This document shows positions 39,099 through 48,400 of a DNA stretch of 64,000 bases, in pieces. This DNA comes from Pseudoxanthomonas suwonensis (lineage in GTDB: Bacteria; Pseudomonadota; Gammaproteobacteria; Xanthomonadales; Xanthomonadaceae). The stretch spans positions 1,922,001 through 1,986,000 of the forward strand of contig NZ_CP011144.1 in NCBI RefSeq assembly GCF_000972865.1. Direction: 5' to 3'. How positions within the stretch are numbered: the stretch's first letter is position 1; each line of letters begins with the position of its first letter. Below the pieces are notes generated by a model, which made no database searches, had not been told where the DNA came from, and worked only from the letters and a program-made list of their open reading frames with translations. Position numbers and translations under genes: made by a program.

Positions 39099-40139
39099 TC
39101 AGACCCCCGGCAACGGCAGCGGCATGGCGTCGGCCGGCACGGTGGGGTCGCGCTCCTCGTCGCGCAGGTAGTCCGGCAGTTCGAATTCGTCCATCTGCCG
39201 GTGGCGGCGGTCGCCCTCGATCTGGAAGGTGCGCCGCTGCAGCCAGGCGTCGCGGATCATCGTGTACTCGTCCGGGGCCGATTCGCGCATCGCATCCAAC
39301 GGCAGCAGGGCCGCACGCCGATCCACCAGCTGCATGCCCTGCAGGAAGATGCGCACCTTGTCCTCCTCGACCGTGCGGCTGACCGACAGCGGTGCGTCGC
39401 CGACCAGGCCGAACACGTCGCGCAGGGTGCGCGGGCCGAACAGCGGCAGTTCGACGTAGCGCGAACTACGCCAGCCCCAGATGCCCAGGGTCTGGCCGAA
39501 GTCCTCGCTGCGCCGCTTCATCTTCAGGTCGCTGGCCGGATCGAAGATGCCGCCGATGCCCAGGGTGGAATTGACCACGAACCGGCCCAGGGTCTGCACC
39601 GCATGGCGCGGCCGCCCCTGCAGCACCTGGTTGACGAAGGTCAGCGGCGAGCCGAGGTTGTCGAAGAAGTTGGCCACGCCCAGGCGCGCCTGTTGCGGCA
39701 CCACCGTGACGTAGGCGTTGGCCAGGGGACGGGCGATGGCGCGGTCGACCACGTTGTTGAAGGCGTGGATCTTCCGGTTCATCGGCTCCCACGGATCGTA
39801 CGACGGCCGCGCGGTTGCCGCCGCGTCGCCGTTCGCCGCGTCTGCGCTGACCGGTGCCGTGCCGTACAGCGCAGCGAAGTCGTCCTCGGCCTCGGTCGGT
39901 GCGGCAACGGGGGTGCCGTCGTCGGATGGCGGCGGCAGGTCGCCCGCTTCGGTCGGCGGCGGGGCGGGCAATTCGGCGTAGGCAGTTGTCGCCTCGCTGG
40001 CGGCAGGCTCGGCGAGCGGCGCCATCGTGCCGGCGATCGCCGCTTCCTGGACGGCCGGTGCCGCCGGCCTGGGCGCGCTGGCGCAGGCCGCCAGCGCCAG
40101 CAGCAACGGCAGCGCGAGGAACGTGCGCGACGCGGTCAC
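39099..40139 (-). CDS. mlaA: Outer-membrane lipoprotein MlaA (VacJ)
   Basis: Outer-membrane component that removes mislocalised phospholipids from the outer leaflet and hands them to MlaC. 346 residues. Lipobox ALAAC (Cys19), then an unusually long Ala/Pro/Glu-rich segment (about 20-112), then the MlaA fold: YDPWEPMNRKIHAFNNVVDR, NFFDNLGSPLTFVNQVLQG, RFVVNSTLGIGGIFDPAS and FGQTLGIWGW. The Escherichia coli protein is about 250 residues; the extra length is the linker. It is the last gene of the mla operon, overlapping mlaB by 4 bp. Confidence 0.95.
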   Translation of the reverse strand: MTASRTFLALPLLLALAACASAPRPAAPAVQEAAIAGTMAPLAEPAASEATTAYAELPAPPPTEAGDLPPPSDDGTPVAAPTEAEDDFAALYGTAPVSADAANGDAAATARPSYDPWEPMNRKIHAFNNVVDRAIARPLANAYVTVVPQQARLGVANFFDNLGSPLTFVNQVLQGRPRHAVQTLGRFVVNSTLGIGGIFDPASDLKMKRRSEDFGQTLGIWGWRSSRYVELPLFGPRTLRDVFGLVGDAPLSVSRTVEEDKVRIFLQGMQLVDRRAALLPLDAMRESAPDEYTMIRDAWLQRRTFQIEGDRRHRQMDEFELPDYLRDEERDPTVPADAMPLPLPGV

Positions 40140-40456
40140 GGCGACGGGTCCGCGAACGCCAGCGCCTCGTCCAGCCGGTAGGCGGCGCGCAGTTCGGCCA
40201 GGCCGGCCGGCGACCCGACGACCTGCGGCGCACCGCCGCGCGCGGCCACCTGCGCGCAGGCCTCGGCCAGCAGCGCCAGCCCGGCGCTGTCCAGGCGCTG
40301 CACGCCGGACACGTCCAGCACCCGGACGCCGTCCAGCAGCGGCGGCAGCGCCGGCCAGTGCGCGATGGCCGCGGTGCGGTCGAGCGGACCGGCCAGGCGC
40401 AGCACCGGGCCGTCGCGGTCGAGCTTCAGACCGGAGGCCGGATCAGCGTGCGCCAT
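40136..40456 (-). CDS. mlaB: STAS-domain protein MlaB
   Basis: 106 residues, a soluble STAS domain that binds MlaF and stabilises the ABC complex. LDVSGVQRLDSAGLALLAEA carries the STAS Ser/Thr region. The sequence is weak but the position in the mla operon is decisive. Its start lies inside mlaC (14-bp overlap) and its stop overlaps the mlaA start. Confidence 0.88.
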   Translation of the reverse strand: MAHADPASGLKLDRDGPVLRLAGPLDRTAAIAHWPALPPLLDGVRVLDVSGVQRLDSAGLALLAEACAQVAARGGAPQVVGSPAGLAELRAAYRLDEALAFADPSP

Positions 40457-41084
40457 CGGCTTGTGGCTGGATGGTGCCGGCGCGCAGGTCGGCGGCGACC
40501 TGGGCGATGGACTTCTGCCGCAGCGGCGTGTCGAACTGGCTGCGGAAGGTCTGCACGTAGGACACGCCCTCGACCATCACGTCGAAGATCTTCCAGCCGC
40601 CGTTGTCGCGCACCAGGTAGTCGACCGGGATCGGGTCGCCGCCCTCGCGGATCAGTTCGGTGGACACGCGCACGCCGCGATTGCCCGGCAGCGGCGTTTC
40701 GGACTTCAGCCGGATCCGCGGCTTGCCCTCGATGGTCACCAGCACCGCGCCGTAGCGCTGCATCAGGTTCTCGGTCATCGCGTCGGCGAACAGCTTCACG
40801 TCGGCGTCGCTGGCGCCGCGGCCGTGCGGGCCCAGGACCAGGCGCGCGGCGTAGTCGCGGTCGAAGGAGTTGCGCAGCTCGCCGTCGATGAAGTCGCGAA
40901 GCGCGGCCGGGTTCTTCTGGAATTCGACGCGGCGCTGCTGCAGCGTGGTCAGGATGCGGCTGCCGTTGTCGACCACCTGCTTGCCGGGCGTGGCGGCCGC
41001 TGCGGTCTGCTGGGCATGCACGGCGGCGGGCGCGGCCGCCAGCAGCGGCAGGGCCAGGGCGAGGGAGAGGATCAGCGGTTTCAT
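40443..41084 (-). CDS. mlaC: Periplasmic phospholipid-binding protein MlaC
   Basis: Shuttles phospholipids between MlaA and the inner-membrane MlaFEDB complex. 213 residues with a signal peptide (MKPLILSLALALPLLAAAPA, cleavage after VHA). Then the Ttg2D/MlaC fold: RRVEFQKNPAALRDFIDGEL, DYAARLVLGPHGR, IPVDYLVRDNGGWKIFDVMV and VEGVSYVQTFRSQF. The overlap with mlaD is ATGA. Confidence 0.94.
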   Translation of the reverse strand: MKPLILSLALALPLLAAAPAAVHAQQTAAAATPGKQVVDNGSRILTTLQQRRVEFQKNPAALRDFIDGELRNSFDRDYAARLVLGPHGRGASDADVKLFADAMTENLMQRYGAVLVTIEGKPRIRLKSETPLPGNRGVRVSTELIREGGDPIPVDYLVRDNGGWKIFDVMVEGVSYVQTFRSQFDTPLRQKSIAQVAADLRAGTIQPQADGAR

Positions 41085-41596
41085 GGCTGGGGGGCTTCCA
41101 TGGGGGAGTCGTCCGTGGGGGGCGGGGGCGGCGCACCGGCGCCGCCGCCGAACATGTACTTGCCGACCAGCTGGATCAGGTCGATGGCCGGCTGGGTGTA
41201 GGCGATCTCGTCGCCCGGCTGCAGCGGCTCGGGATCGCCGCCCGGCTGCAGGCCGATGAAGCTCTCGCCGAGCAGGCCGCTGGTGAAGATGCCGGCGGAA
41301 GTGTCGGCGGGCAGCTCGGCGTAGCGCTTGTCGATGGCCAGGATGACGACCGAGTCGAACTTCACCGGGTCCAGCTCGATCCTGTCGACCCGGCCCACGA
41401 CCACGCCGCCGATCTTCACCGGCGCCTGCAGGCGCAGCTGGCCGAGGTTGGAGAAGCGCGCGCTCAGCTCGTAGCTGCCGCCGCCGATGCCGAACTGGCG
41501 GTTGGTCGAGGCGAACGCCAGCACCAGCAGCGACACCAGCGCCAGCACGAGGAAGGCGCCGACCGCGAATTCGAGCCTGGGACCACGGATTGCCAT
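41081..41596 (-). CDS. mlaD: MCE-domain protein MlaD
   Basis: 171 residues. One membrane helix (FAVGAFLVLALVSLLVLAFA) is followed by an MCE domain (YELSARFSNLGQLRLQAPVK, then IGGVVVGRVDRIELDP). A C-terminal helix region (AIDLIQLVGKYMFGG) and a Pro-rich tail close it. MlaD forms a hexameric ring that accepts phospholipid from MlaC and passes it to MlaE. It sits 158 bp after mlaE. Confidence 0.94.
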   Translation of the reverse strand: MAIRGPRLEFAVGAFLVLALVSLLVLAFASTNRQFGIGGGSYELSARFSNLGQLRLQAPVKIGGVVVGRVDRIELDPVKFDSVVILAIDKRYAELPADTSAGIFTSGLLGESFIGLQPGGDPEPLQPGDEIAYTQPAIDLIQLVGKYMFGGGAGAPPPPPTDDSPMEAPQP

Positions 41597-41647
41597 GGGG
41601 GATTACCTATAGGAACCGGTTTGAACGAAAGAACAACAACAGTCGGG

Positions 41648-41710
41648 ACAAGCCCGGGCTTTTATTCAGTACCGGCACATGGATGTGCCGGCTCTTGCGA
41701 GGGACTCGCA
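41648..41710 (+). other. Hairpin cluster between mlaE and mlaD, with an ATGGAT hexaloop
   Basis: Plus-strand reading: AAGCCC / GGGCTT followed by TTATT. Then CCGGCAC / GTGCCGG with hexaloop ATGGAT (41679-41684), then TGCGAG / CTCGCA with triloop GGA (41696-41710). It lies in the only sizeable gap of the mla operon, and the GGA loops read antisense to the operon. Confidence 0.5.
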
Positions 41711-41754
41711 TACATGATGGCGACGGTGACGTCCCTGCTCACGTAGATCCGTGC

Positions 41755-42507
41755 TCACTGGAACAACAAAGCCGACATCACGAAGTTCAGCATCAGCACC
41801 AGCAGCGAGGCGTTGACCACCGCGCGGGTGGTCGCCACCGCGGTGCCCTCGATGGTCGGCTCGGCGTGGTAGCCCGCGTAGGCCGCCACCAGCGCCGCGG
41901 TGCCGCCGAACACGGCCGACTTCAGCAGCGCCACGCCGAAGTCGTCCCAGAAGTCCACGCTGCCCTGCAGCGCCGACCAGAACGTGCCGTTGTCCAGGCC
42001 CAGCACCTGCACCGCCTGGAACCAGCTGGCGCTGATCGCCAGCGAGCAGAAGAACACCGTCAGCAGCGGCACGCACAGCACCGCCGCCCAGAAGCGCGGC
42101 GCCACCGCCTTGGCGATCGGGTCGATCGCCATCAGTTCCAGCGCCTTGATCTGGTCGGTGGCGCGCATCAGGCCCAGTTCGGCGGCGATCGAGCTGCCGG
42201 CGCGGCCGATGAACAGCAGCGCGGTCAGCACCGGGCCCAGCTCGCGGTACAGCGACAGGCCCAGCAGGGTCGACAGCGCGTCGGCCGCGCCGAAGGTGGT
42301 CAGGGTGCGGTAGCCCTGCAGGGTCAGCACCAGGCCGACGAAGGCGCCGCCGACGGCGATGATCGGCAGCGAGCGGCCGCCGATCTTGTAGATCTCGCGC
42401 ACCAGTTCGGCGAAGAAGTCGCGGGTCGGCGCCGAGGCGCGCAGCACCGACAGCGAGAACAGGCCGGCGCGGCCCAGCGACTGCATGGTCGCGGCCACGG
42501 CCATCAC
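41755..42507 (-). CDS. mlaE: Phospholipid ABC transporter permease MlaE
   Basis: 250 residues, five to six membrane helices. It has the MlaE family landmarks AVGGAFVGLVLTLQGYRTL, YRELGPVLTALLFIGRAGSS, AAELGLMRATDQIKALELMA and IDPIAKAVAPRFWAAVLCVP. The permease of the inner-membrane MlaFEDB complex. The start may be the first or second of two adjacent ATGs. Overlaps mlaF by 4 bp. Confidence 0.95.
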   Translation of the reverse strand: MMAVAATMQSLGRAGLFSLSVLRASAPTRDFFAELVREIYKIGGRSLPIIAVGGAFVGLVLTLQGYRTLTTFGAADALSTLLGLSLYRELGPVLTALLFIGRAGSSIAAELGLMRATDQIKALELMAIDPIAKAVAPRFWAAVLCVPLLTVFFCSLAISASWFQAVQVLGLDNGTFWSALQGSVDFWDDFGVALLKSAVFGGTAALVAAYAGYHAEPTIEGTAVATTRAVVNASLLVLMLNFVMSALLFQ

Positions 42508-43313
42508 GCCACCTCCTCGCGGCGCGGCGGGGCCGGCTTCGATGGAACACTCTCGAAGGGAATGGGCCCGTCCGGCTCGCCGTGCAGGAACTGGCGCAGC
42601 AGCGGATCCTCGCTGGCCTCCAGCTGCGCCGGGGTGCCGTCGAAGACGATCCCGCCGTTGGCCACCACCACCGCCTGGTCGGCGATCGGCAGGGTCTCGC
42701 GCACGTGGTGGCTGACGATGATGCTGGTCAGGCCCAGGCTGCGCGACAGGCGCCGGATCAGGCTCATGATCACGCCCGAGGCGATCGGGTCCAGCCCGGT
42801 CAGCGGCTCGTCGTACAGCATCAGCGGCGGGTCCAGCGCCAGCGCGCGGGCCAGGGCCACGCGCCGGGCCATGCCGCCGGACAGCTCGCGCGGATACAGG
42901 TCGGCGGCGGCGCGCAGGCCCACGGCATTGAGCTTCATCGCCACCAGCCGCCGCAGCAGCGGCTCGGGCAGGCGGGTGTGGGCGCGCAGCGGCAGGGCCA
43001 CGTTCTCGGCCACGCTCAGGTCGGTGAGCAGGCCGTTGCCCTGCAGCAGGACCCCGATTCCCTTGCGCATCTCCAGCAGCTCGCGCGGGCGGCTCGGCAC
43101 CGGCTCGCCGAACACCCTCACTTCGCCGGCCGCCGGCACCAGCTCGCCGGTCACCGCCGCCAGCAGGGTCGACTTGCCGGTGCCCGAGGGCCCGAGCACG
43201 GCGGTGATACTGCCGGCCGGGACCGCCAGGTCGAGGTCGTGCAGGATCGTGCGTCCGCCACGGTCGAGGCGGACACCGGTCAACTGCACGGCGGTGGAGG
43301 CGGAAGACGTCAT
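42504..43313 (-). CDS. mlaF: Phospholipid ABC transporter ATPase MlaF
   Basis: 269 residues. Walker A GPSGTGKST (41-49), signature LSGGMARRVALARAL and Walker B LMLYDEPLTGLDP are complete. First gene of the mlaFE-DCBA operon. The C-terminal tail (about 245-269) is Pro/Glu-rich and may contact MlaB or the neighbouring ATPase. The 173-bp gap upstream contains no strong promoter match. Confidence 0.94.
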   Translation of the reverse strand: MTSSASTAVQLTGVRLDRGGRTILHDLDLAVPAGSITAVLGPSGTGKSTLLAAVTGELVPAAGEVRVFGEPVPSRPRELLEMRKGIGVLLQGNGLLTDLSVAENVALPLRAHTRLPEPLLRRLVAMKLNAVGLRAAADLYPRELSGGMARRVALARALALDPPLMLYDEPLTGLDPIASGVIMSLIRRLSRSLGLTSIIVSHHVRETLPIADQAVVVANGGIVFDGTPAQLEASEDPLLRQFLHGEPDGPIPFESVPSKPAPPRREEVA

Positions 43314-43455
43314 CGGGAGCAGGTTGCGCGGGTAACGGAGGCTCGGAAAAACAACGGGCTAGCTTCCGGGTCGGCGACTGAACCGAAAGCGAACCGGGGC
43401 GTCCAATAATCCCACAGCGCCGGCGATCGTCGCAGTGCGGAAGGTTGGGATGCAG

Positions 43456-43479
43456 CGTCGCGGCGGCGGGGCCGCGACG
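43456..43479 (-). terminator. Possible hairpin terminator after the Na/Pi transporter gene
   Basis: CGTCGCGGC / GCCGCGACG, a 9-bp stem with a 6-nt loop just after the stop. There is no U-run, so this may be a weak or Rho-assisted end. Confidence 0.4.
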
Positions 43480-43486
43480 GCGGGAT

Positions 43487-45319
43487 TCAGGACGCGTCCG
43501 GCGCCTCCGCCTCGGCCGCGGCCAGCCGGCGCAGGCGCCGCAGCGATCCCGGCTCCCGGGTATGCGCCAGCACCTGGCGCAGGTTGAGGTAGATGCGCGA
43601 GGCGTAGGCCTGGTCGTTGAGCAGCGAGCCGGCCTGCAGGCCGTCGATCGCGCCCTGCCGCACCTGTGCGAACAGGCGTTCGCGGAAGCGGTCCTCGTAC
43701 TCCGCGGCCTCGCGGTCCAGCGTGTCCAGGCGGGCCTGCCACTCGGCGGTCTCGCGCGGGCCGCGGGAGGTGTCGCGCAGCGCCAGGATCTGCGCGAACA
43801 GGTGCCGGCGCAGGTCGACGTAGGCCGCGCGCAGCGGCGAATCGTCCTCCCGCAGGCGCCGGCCCAGGTTCTTCTGCAGGTGCTTGGCGCCCTTGACCGC
43901 GTTGACCAGCTGCAGCGCGGCCACCTGGCTGCCGCTCCAGAAGCGCTGGTGTTCCTGGTCCAGCGGCACCTCCAGCCGGCCCATGAAGGCGAGCAGGTCG
44001 CCGTACACGCCCTTCACCCGCTGCTGGTACAGCGCGTCGGCGTCGACCGGCGCGTCGTCGCTGCGCGTCTCCAGCAACGGATCGTCCGGCTGCAGCCGCT
44101 CCACCGCGTCCGCCGGCAGGTACAGGGTCAGGCAGATCACCTCCAGGCTCAGCCGGCCCAGGTGCTGCAGCTCCTGGGCGACCGCCGCCGCCGCCGCGTC
44201 GGCCGATTCCAGCGCCGGTCCGCTCAGGTGCACCGCCCGCAACGGCGGGTGCGCGGCGGGAAGGCCGGCGCCTGCGGCCGACGCCGGGGCCGGCTCCGGA
44301 CGGTCCGGCAGCCACCGCTCCAGCCAGCGCGCCAGCTGCGCCTGCCACGGCCAGAACACCGCGACCCCCAGGCCGTTGAACAGGGTGTGGAACAGCGCCA
44401 GCTTCAGCATCGCGTTGCCGCCGAACCCGGCCAGGCCGGCCACGACCCCGACCAGCCAGGTCAGCGGCAGCAGCAGGAGCAGCGCCAGCAACGCGGTGAC
44501 CGTGTTGAACAGCGCGTGCGCCAGCGCCACCCGCTGCCCGGCGCGGTTGCCGCCGAGGAAGCCCACCAGCGCGGTGGTGACGCTGCTGCCGACGTTGGAG
44601 CCGATGGCGATGGCCAGGCCCTGCTCCAGCTCGAGCTGGCCGCCGGCCAGCGCCGCCAGGGTCAGCATCAGGGTCGCGTGGCTGGACTGCAGGACCAGGG
44701 TCGTGGCCAGGCCGATGCCGACGAACAGCAGTGTTGCGGCCAGCCCGCCATCGGAGGACCCGCTCAGGTCCACGTTGCCGCCGAAGGCCTCGAAGCCGGC
44801 CTTGATCTGGTCGATGGCCAGGAAGATGAAGGCCACGCCCAGCACGATCCGCCCGGCCGCCTTGCCCCTGGGGCCGGTGAAGCCGGCCAGCACGCCGAAC
44901 ACCAGCAGCGGCAGCGCCAGCGGCGACAGGCTCAGGTTCTGCCCGGCCAGCGCCAGCAGCCAGATGCCGCTGGTGGCGCCCAGGTTGGCGCCGAAGATGA
45001 TCGCCAGCGCGCCGGCCAGCTGGATCAGCCCGGAACTGATGAAGGCGATGGTCAGCAGCGATACCAGCGTGCTCGACTGCAGCATCATCGTGCCGCCGAT
45101 GCCGAACAGCAGGCCCTTGGCCGGGGTCCCGGTGCTGCGCGCCAGCCACTGCTCGAGCTTGCCGCCGGCCAGCTGGCGCAGGCCTTCCTCCAGGCACTGC
45201 ATGCCGAACAGGAACACCGCCAGCCCCGCGCACAGCTGCAGCCAGCCGGCGTCGCGCCAGAACGACCAGCCCAGGAGGGCGGCCAGGAGCACGAACAGTG
45301 GCAGGCGCAGTGTCTTCAA
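43487..45319 (-). CDS. Na/Pi-cotransporter family protein (NptA-type with PhoU-like tail)
   Basis: 610 residues. Two repeated Na/Pi-cotransporter units are seen. Unit 1 has GGTMMLQSSTLVSLLTIAFIS and GANLGATSGIWLLALAG. Unit 2 has LVLQSSHATLMLTLAALAGG and AIGSNVGSSVTTALVGFLGG; the QSS motifs are hallmarks. A cytoplasmic PhoU-like helical domain fills the C-terminal third (about 365-600). It probably moves phosphate with sodium, with regulation through the tail. Divergent from recC; no pho box was recognised. Confidence 0.9.
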   Translation of the reverse strand: MKTLRLPLFVLLAALLGWSFWRDAGWLQLCAGLAVFLFGMQCLEEGLRQLAGGKLEQWLARSTGTPAKGLLFGIGGTMMLQSSTLVSLLTIAFISSGLIQLAGALAIIFGANLGATSGIWLLALAGQNLSLSPLALPLLVFGVLAGFTGPRGKAAGRIVLGVAFIFLAIDQIKAGFEAFGGNVDLSGSSDGGLAATLLFVGIGLATTLVLQSSHATLMLTLAALAGGQLELEQGLAIAIGSNVGSSVTTALVGFLGGNRAGQRVALAHALFNTVTALLALLLLLPLTWLVGVVAGLAGFGGNAMLKLALFHTLFNGLGVAVFWPWQAQLARWLERWLPDRPEPAPASAAGAGLPAAHPPLRAVHLSGPALESADAAAAAVAQELQHLGRLSLEVICLTLYLPADAVERLQPDDPLLETRSDDAPVDADALYQQRVKGVYGDLLAFMGRLEVPLDQEHQRFWSGSQVAALQLVNAVKGAKHLQKNLGRRLREDDSPLRAAYVDLRRHLFAQILALRDTSRGPRETAEWQARLDTLDREAAEYEDRFRERLFAQVRQGAIDGLQAGSLLNDQAYASRIYLNLRQVLAHTREPGSLRRLRRLAAAEAEAPDAS

Positions 45320-45351
45320 GGCGGGCGGTCCGGTGGCGTGGGGTGGCGGCC

Positions 45352-45357
45352 ATTATC
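45352..45357 (-). promoter_or_regulatory. -10 hexamer (GATAAT) for the Na/Pi transporter gene
   Basis: GATAAT on the minus strand, 32 bp before the ATG. No clear -35 is seen. Confidence 0.4.
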
Positions 45358-45425
45358 GGCACAAGGCAGCGGCGCGGGCCCACGTGTCTCGCATGCTGCG
45401 ATGGCGCTGCGGCAAGATGGGCGGG

Positions 45426-48400
45426 ATGACCCTTGCCGCCAGCGACTTCCGCCTCTACCACTCCAATGCGCTGGAAGTGCTCGCTGGCGTCCTGGCCCGG
45501 GTGTTGCGCGAGCCGGCGCCGGGACAGCCGCTGCTGGCCCCGGAGATCGTGCTGATCCCGCAGGTGGCGATGCGCCGCTGGCTGCAGGCGACGCTGGCGG
45601 CCGAGCACGGGGTGGCGGCCAACATCGAGTTCCTCACCCCGGGGGAGTTCGTCGGCCAGGTGCTGGCGGCCAACCCGCCCGCGGAGGCCGGTGCGCCGTC
45701 GCGCGACGAACTGGATGCGGCGACCCTGCACTGGCACCTGTACGCGGCGCTGACCGATCCGGCGCTGCTGGCCACGCCGGCGCTGGCGGCCATCGCCGCG
45801 CACGTGGGCGCCGCCGATCCGCTGCGCGCCTGGGCGCTGGCCGGCGAACTGGCCGGGGTGTTCGAGAAGTACCAGGCCTGGCGCCGCGACTGGCTGCTGC
45901 GCTGGGAAGCCGGGGCCGACCCGGACGATCCGCAGGCCATCCTCTGGCGCCGCGTCGCCAGCGGCCGGCCGCACCGCGCCCGCCGCATCCAGCAGTACCT
46001 GGAGCGCTTCGGCGCCCACGACGGCCCGCTGCCGGTGGGCCTGCCGCCGCGGCTGTCGGCGTTCGCCGCGCTCAACGTCTCGCCGGACGTGCTGCGGGTG
46101 ATCGCCACCCAGGCCCGGGTCGGCAGCCTGCACTTCTTCGTGCCCTCGCCGGTGGCCGACTACTGGGGCGACCTGCAGCGTCTGCGCCGCGGTGCGGACG
46201 TGGCCGGCGCAGAGGAACACCCGCTGCTGCAGCGCTGGGGCGCGGCCGGCGTGGACTTCATGCGCATGGTCGGCGACTACGAGGTGGTCCACGCCTCGGC
46301 CGACATCCAGGTGCACGCGGATCCGGGCGAAGGCGGCGGCGCGCTGCACGGCAGCCTGCTGCGCCGGCTGCAGTCGGACCTCTACCACCGCCGCGCCACC
46401 CCCGGCTGGCCGTTGCGCCCGCGGCTGGACCGCGCCGACCCGAGCCTGCAGCTGCACGCCTGCCACACCCGCCTGCGCGAACTGCAGGTGCTGCACGACC
46501 AGCTGCGCGGCCTGTTCGACGACCCGCGCTTCGATCCGCCGCTGCAGCCGCGCGAGGTCGCGGTGCTGGCGCCGGACATCGACCCCTACCTGCCCTACCT
46601 GGACGCGGTGTTCGGGCGCCGCGGCCAGGACGATGCCATCCCCTACGCGCTGGCCGATGCCAGCCCGCTGGCCAACGAACCGCTGGCCGAGGTGTTCCTG
46701 CGCCTGCTGGCGTTGCCGGTGTCGCGCTTCGGCCTGCACGAGGTCCTGGACCTGCTGGCGACCCCGGCCCTGGCCGAGGCCAACGGCCTGGACGCGCCGG
46801 CGCTGGAACGGCTGCAGGCCTGGCTGGCCGCGGCTGGCGCGCGCTGGGGCATTGATGCGGCGCACCGCGGCCGTTTCGATGCGCCGGAAGACGAGGCCTA
46901 CACCTGGGCCTTCGCCCTGGACCGGCTGCTGCTGGGCCATGCAAGCGGCAGCGATGCGCCGATCGTGCTGCCCGGCGGCCAGGTGCTGGCGCCGATGCCG
47001 GACCTCGAGGGCGGCGCGCTGGATGCGCTGGACACGCTCATCCGCCTGCTGCGGGTGCTGGCCCGCCATGCCCGCGTGCTGGGCGAGGCGATGCCGCCGG
47101 CGCAGTGGCGCGAGCGCCTGCTCGGCCTGCTGGAGGCGCTGCTGCCGCGGCCGCCGTCCAACCCGGCCACGCAGCGCGCGCTGGACCGCCTGCGCAGCCT
47201 GGTCAATGACTTCGCCGCCACCGCCGCGCGCGCCGGCTACGCGGCCACGGTGCCGGCCGAGGCGGTCCGCGCGCATTTCGCCGACGTGCTGGGCGAAGCG
47301 GACACGCGCGCGCCGCTGCTCACCGGCGGCGTCAGCATCGGCCGCATGGTGCCGATGCGCCTGCTGCCGTTCCGGGCGATCTGCGTGCTGGGCATGAACG
47401 ACGGCGAGTTCCCGCGCCGCGACCCGGCCGCCGGCCTCAACCGGCTCACCGCCGAACTGGGCAGCGACCGCCGCCGCGCGGGCGACCGCTCCACCCGCGA
47501 CGACGACCGCTTCCTGTTCCTGCAGCTGATGGCCGCCGCGCAGGACGTGTTCTACGTCAGCTGGCTCGGCGCCGACCCGCGCGACGGCAGCGAGCGCGAG
47601 CCGTCGGTACTGGTGTCGGAACTGATCGACGTGGCCAGGGCGCAGCACGCGGACGCCGATGCCGCGGCGGATGCGCTGGTGGTGCGTCATCCGCTGCAGC
47701 CGTTCTCGCCGGCCGCCTTCGGTGCCGGCGACGAGCCGCGCCGCTTCTCCTATCGCCACCCGTGGCGCCAGGCGGCGGCGCAGCCGGCGGTGCGGCGCGT
47801 GGCACTGCCGCCGTGGTTCGAAGGCGAGGTGCTGGAACCAGTCGACGGCGAGGTCGAGTTGTCGATCGACGCTCTGCGCCGCTTCCTGCTGCATCCGGCG
47901 AACGAACTGATGAAGCGCCTGGGTCTGCAGCTGCCCGAGGTCGAGGAGCAGGAGGAGGACATCGAACCGCTGGCCGGGCCGGCCTCCGGCCTAGAACGTG
48001 CGCGCCTGCAGCGCGCGGTGTTCGAGGCGCTGCTGCGCGGCGAGGACGAGGGGGCCACCCACGCCGTACTGCGCGCGCGCGGCCTGTTGCCTTCCGGTGC
48101 GTCGGGCCGCCGCGTGCTGGCCGCGCAGCGGCGGGAGCTGGTGGGGTATGCCGGGGCGTTCGCGCAGTGGCGCGGCGATGCCCGGCCGCAGTCGCTGCCG
48201 ATGCCGGACTCGCTGGTGGTGAACGGCACCCGCCTGCATGGGCGGCTGGAAGAGGTATATCCGCACGGCCTCGCGCGCCTGCGCCTGGGCAGGTTGAACG
48301 GCCCCTCCGCGATCCGCCATGGTCTGGATTGGCTGCTGGCCTCGGCGGCGGGAATGTCGCAGCCCCTGGTTGAATTCCACGACGTCGATGGCAAGCTCGG

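Noticed and set aside
43884..45425. Long upstream extension of the recC frame
   Set aside because: It is antisense to the Na/Pi transporter gene and the family N-terminus begins at 45426; the rest is a shadow.
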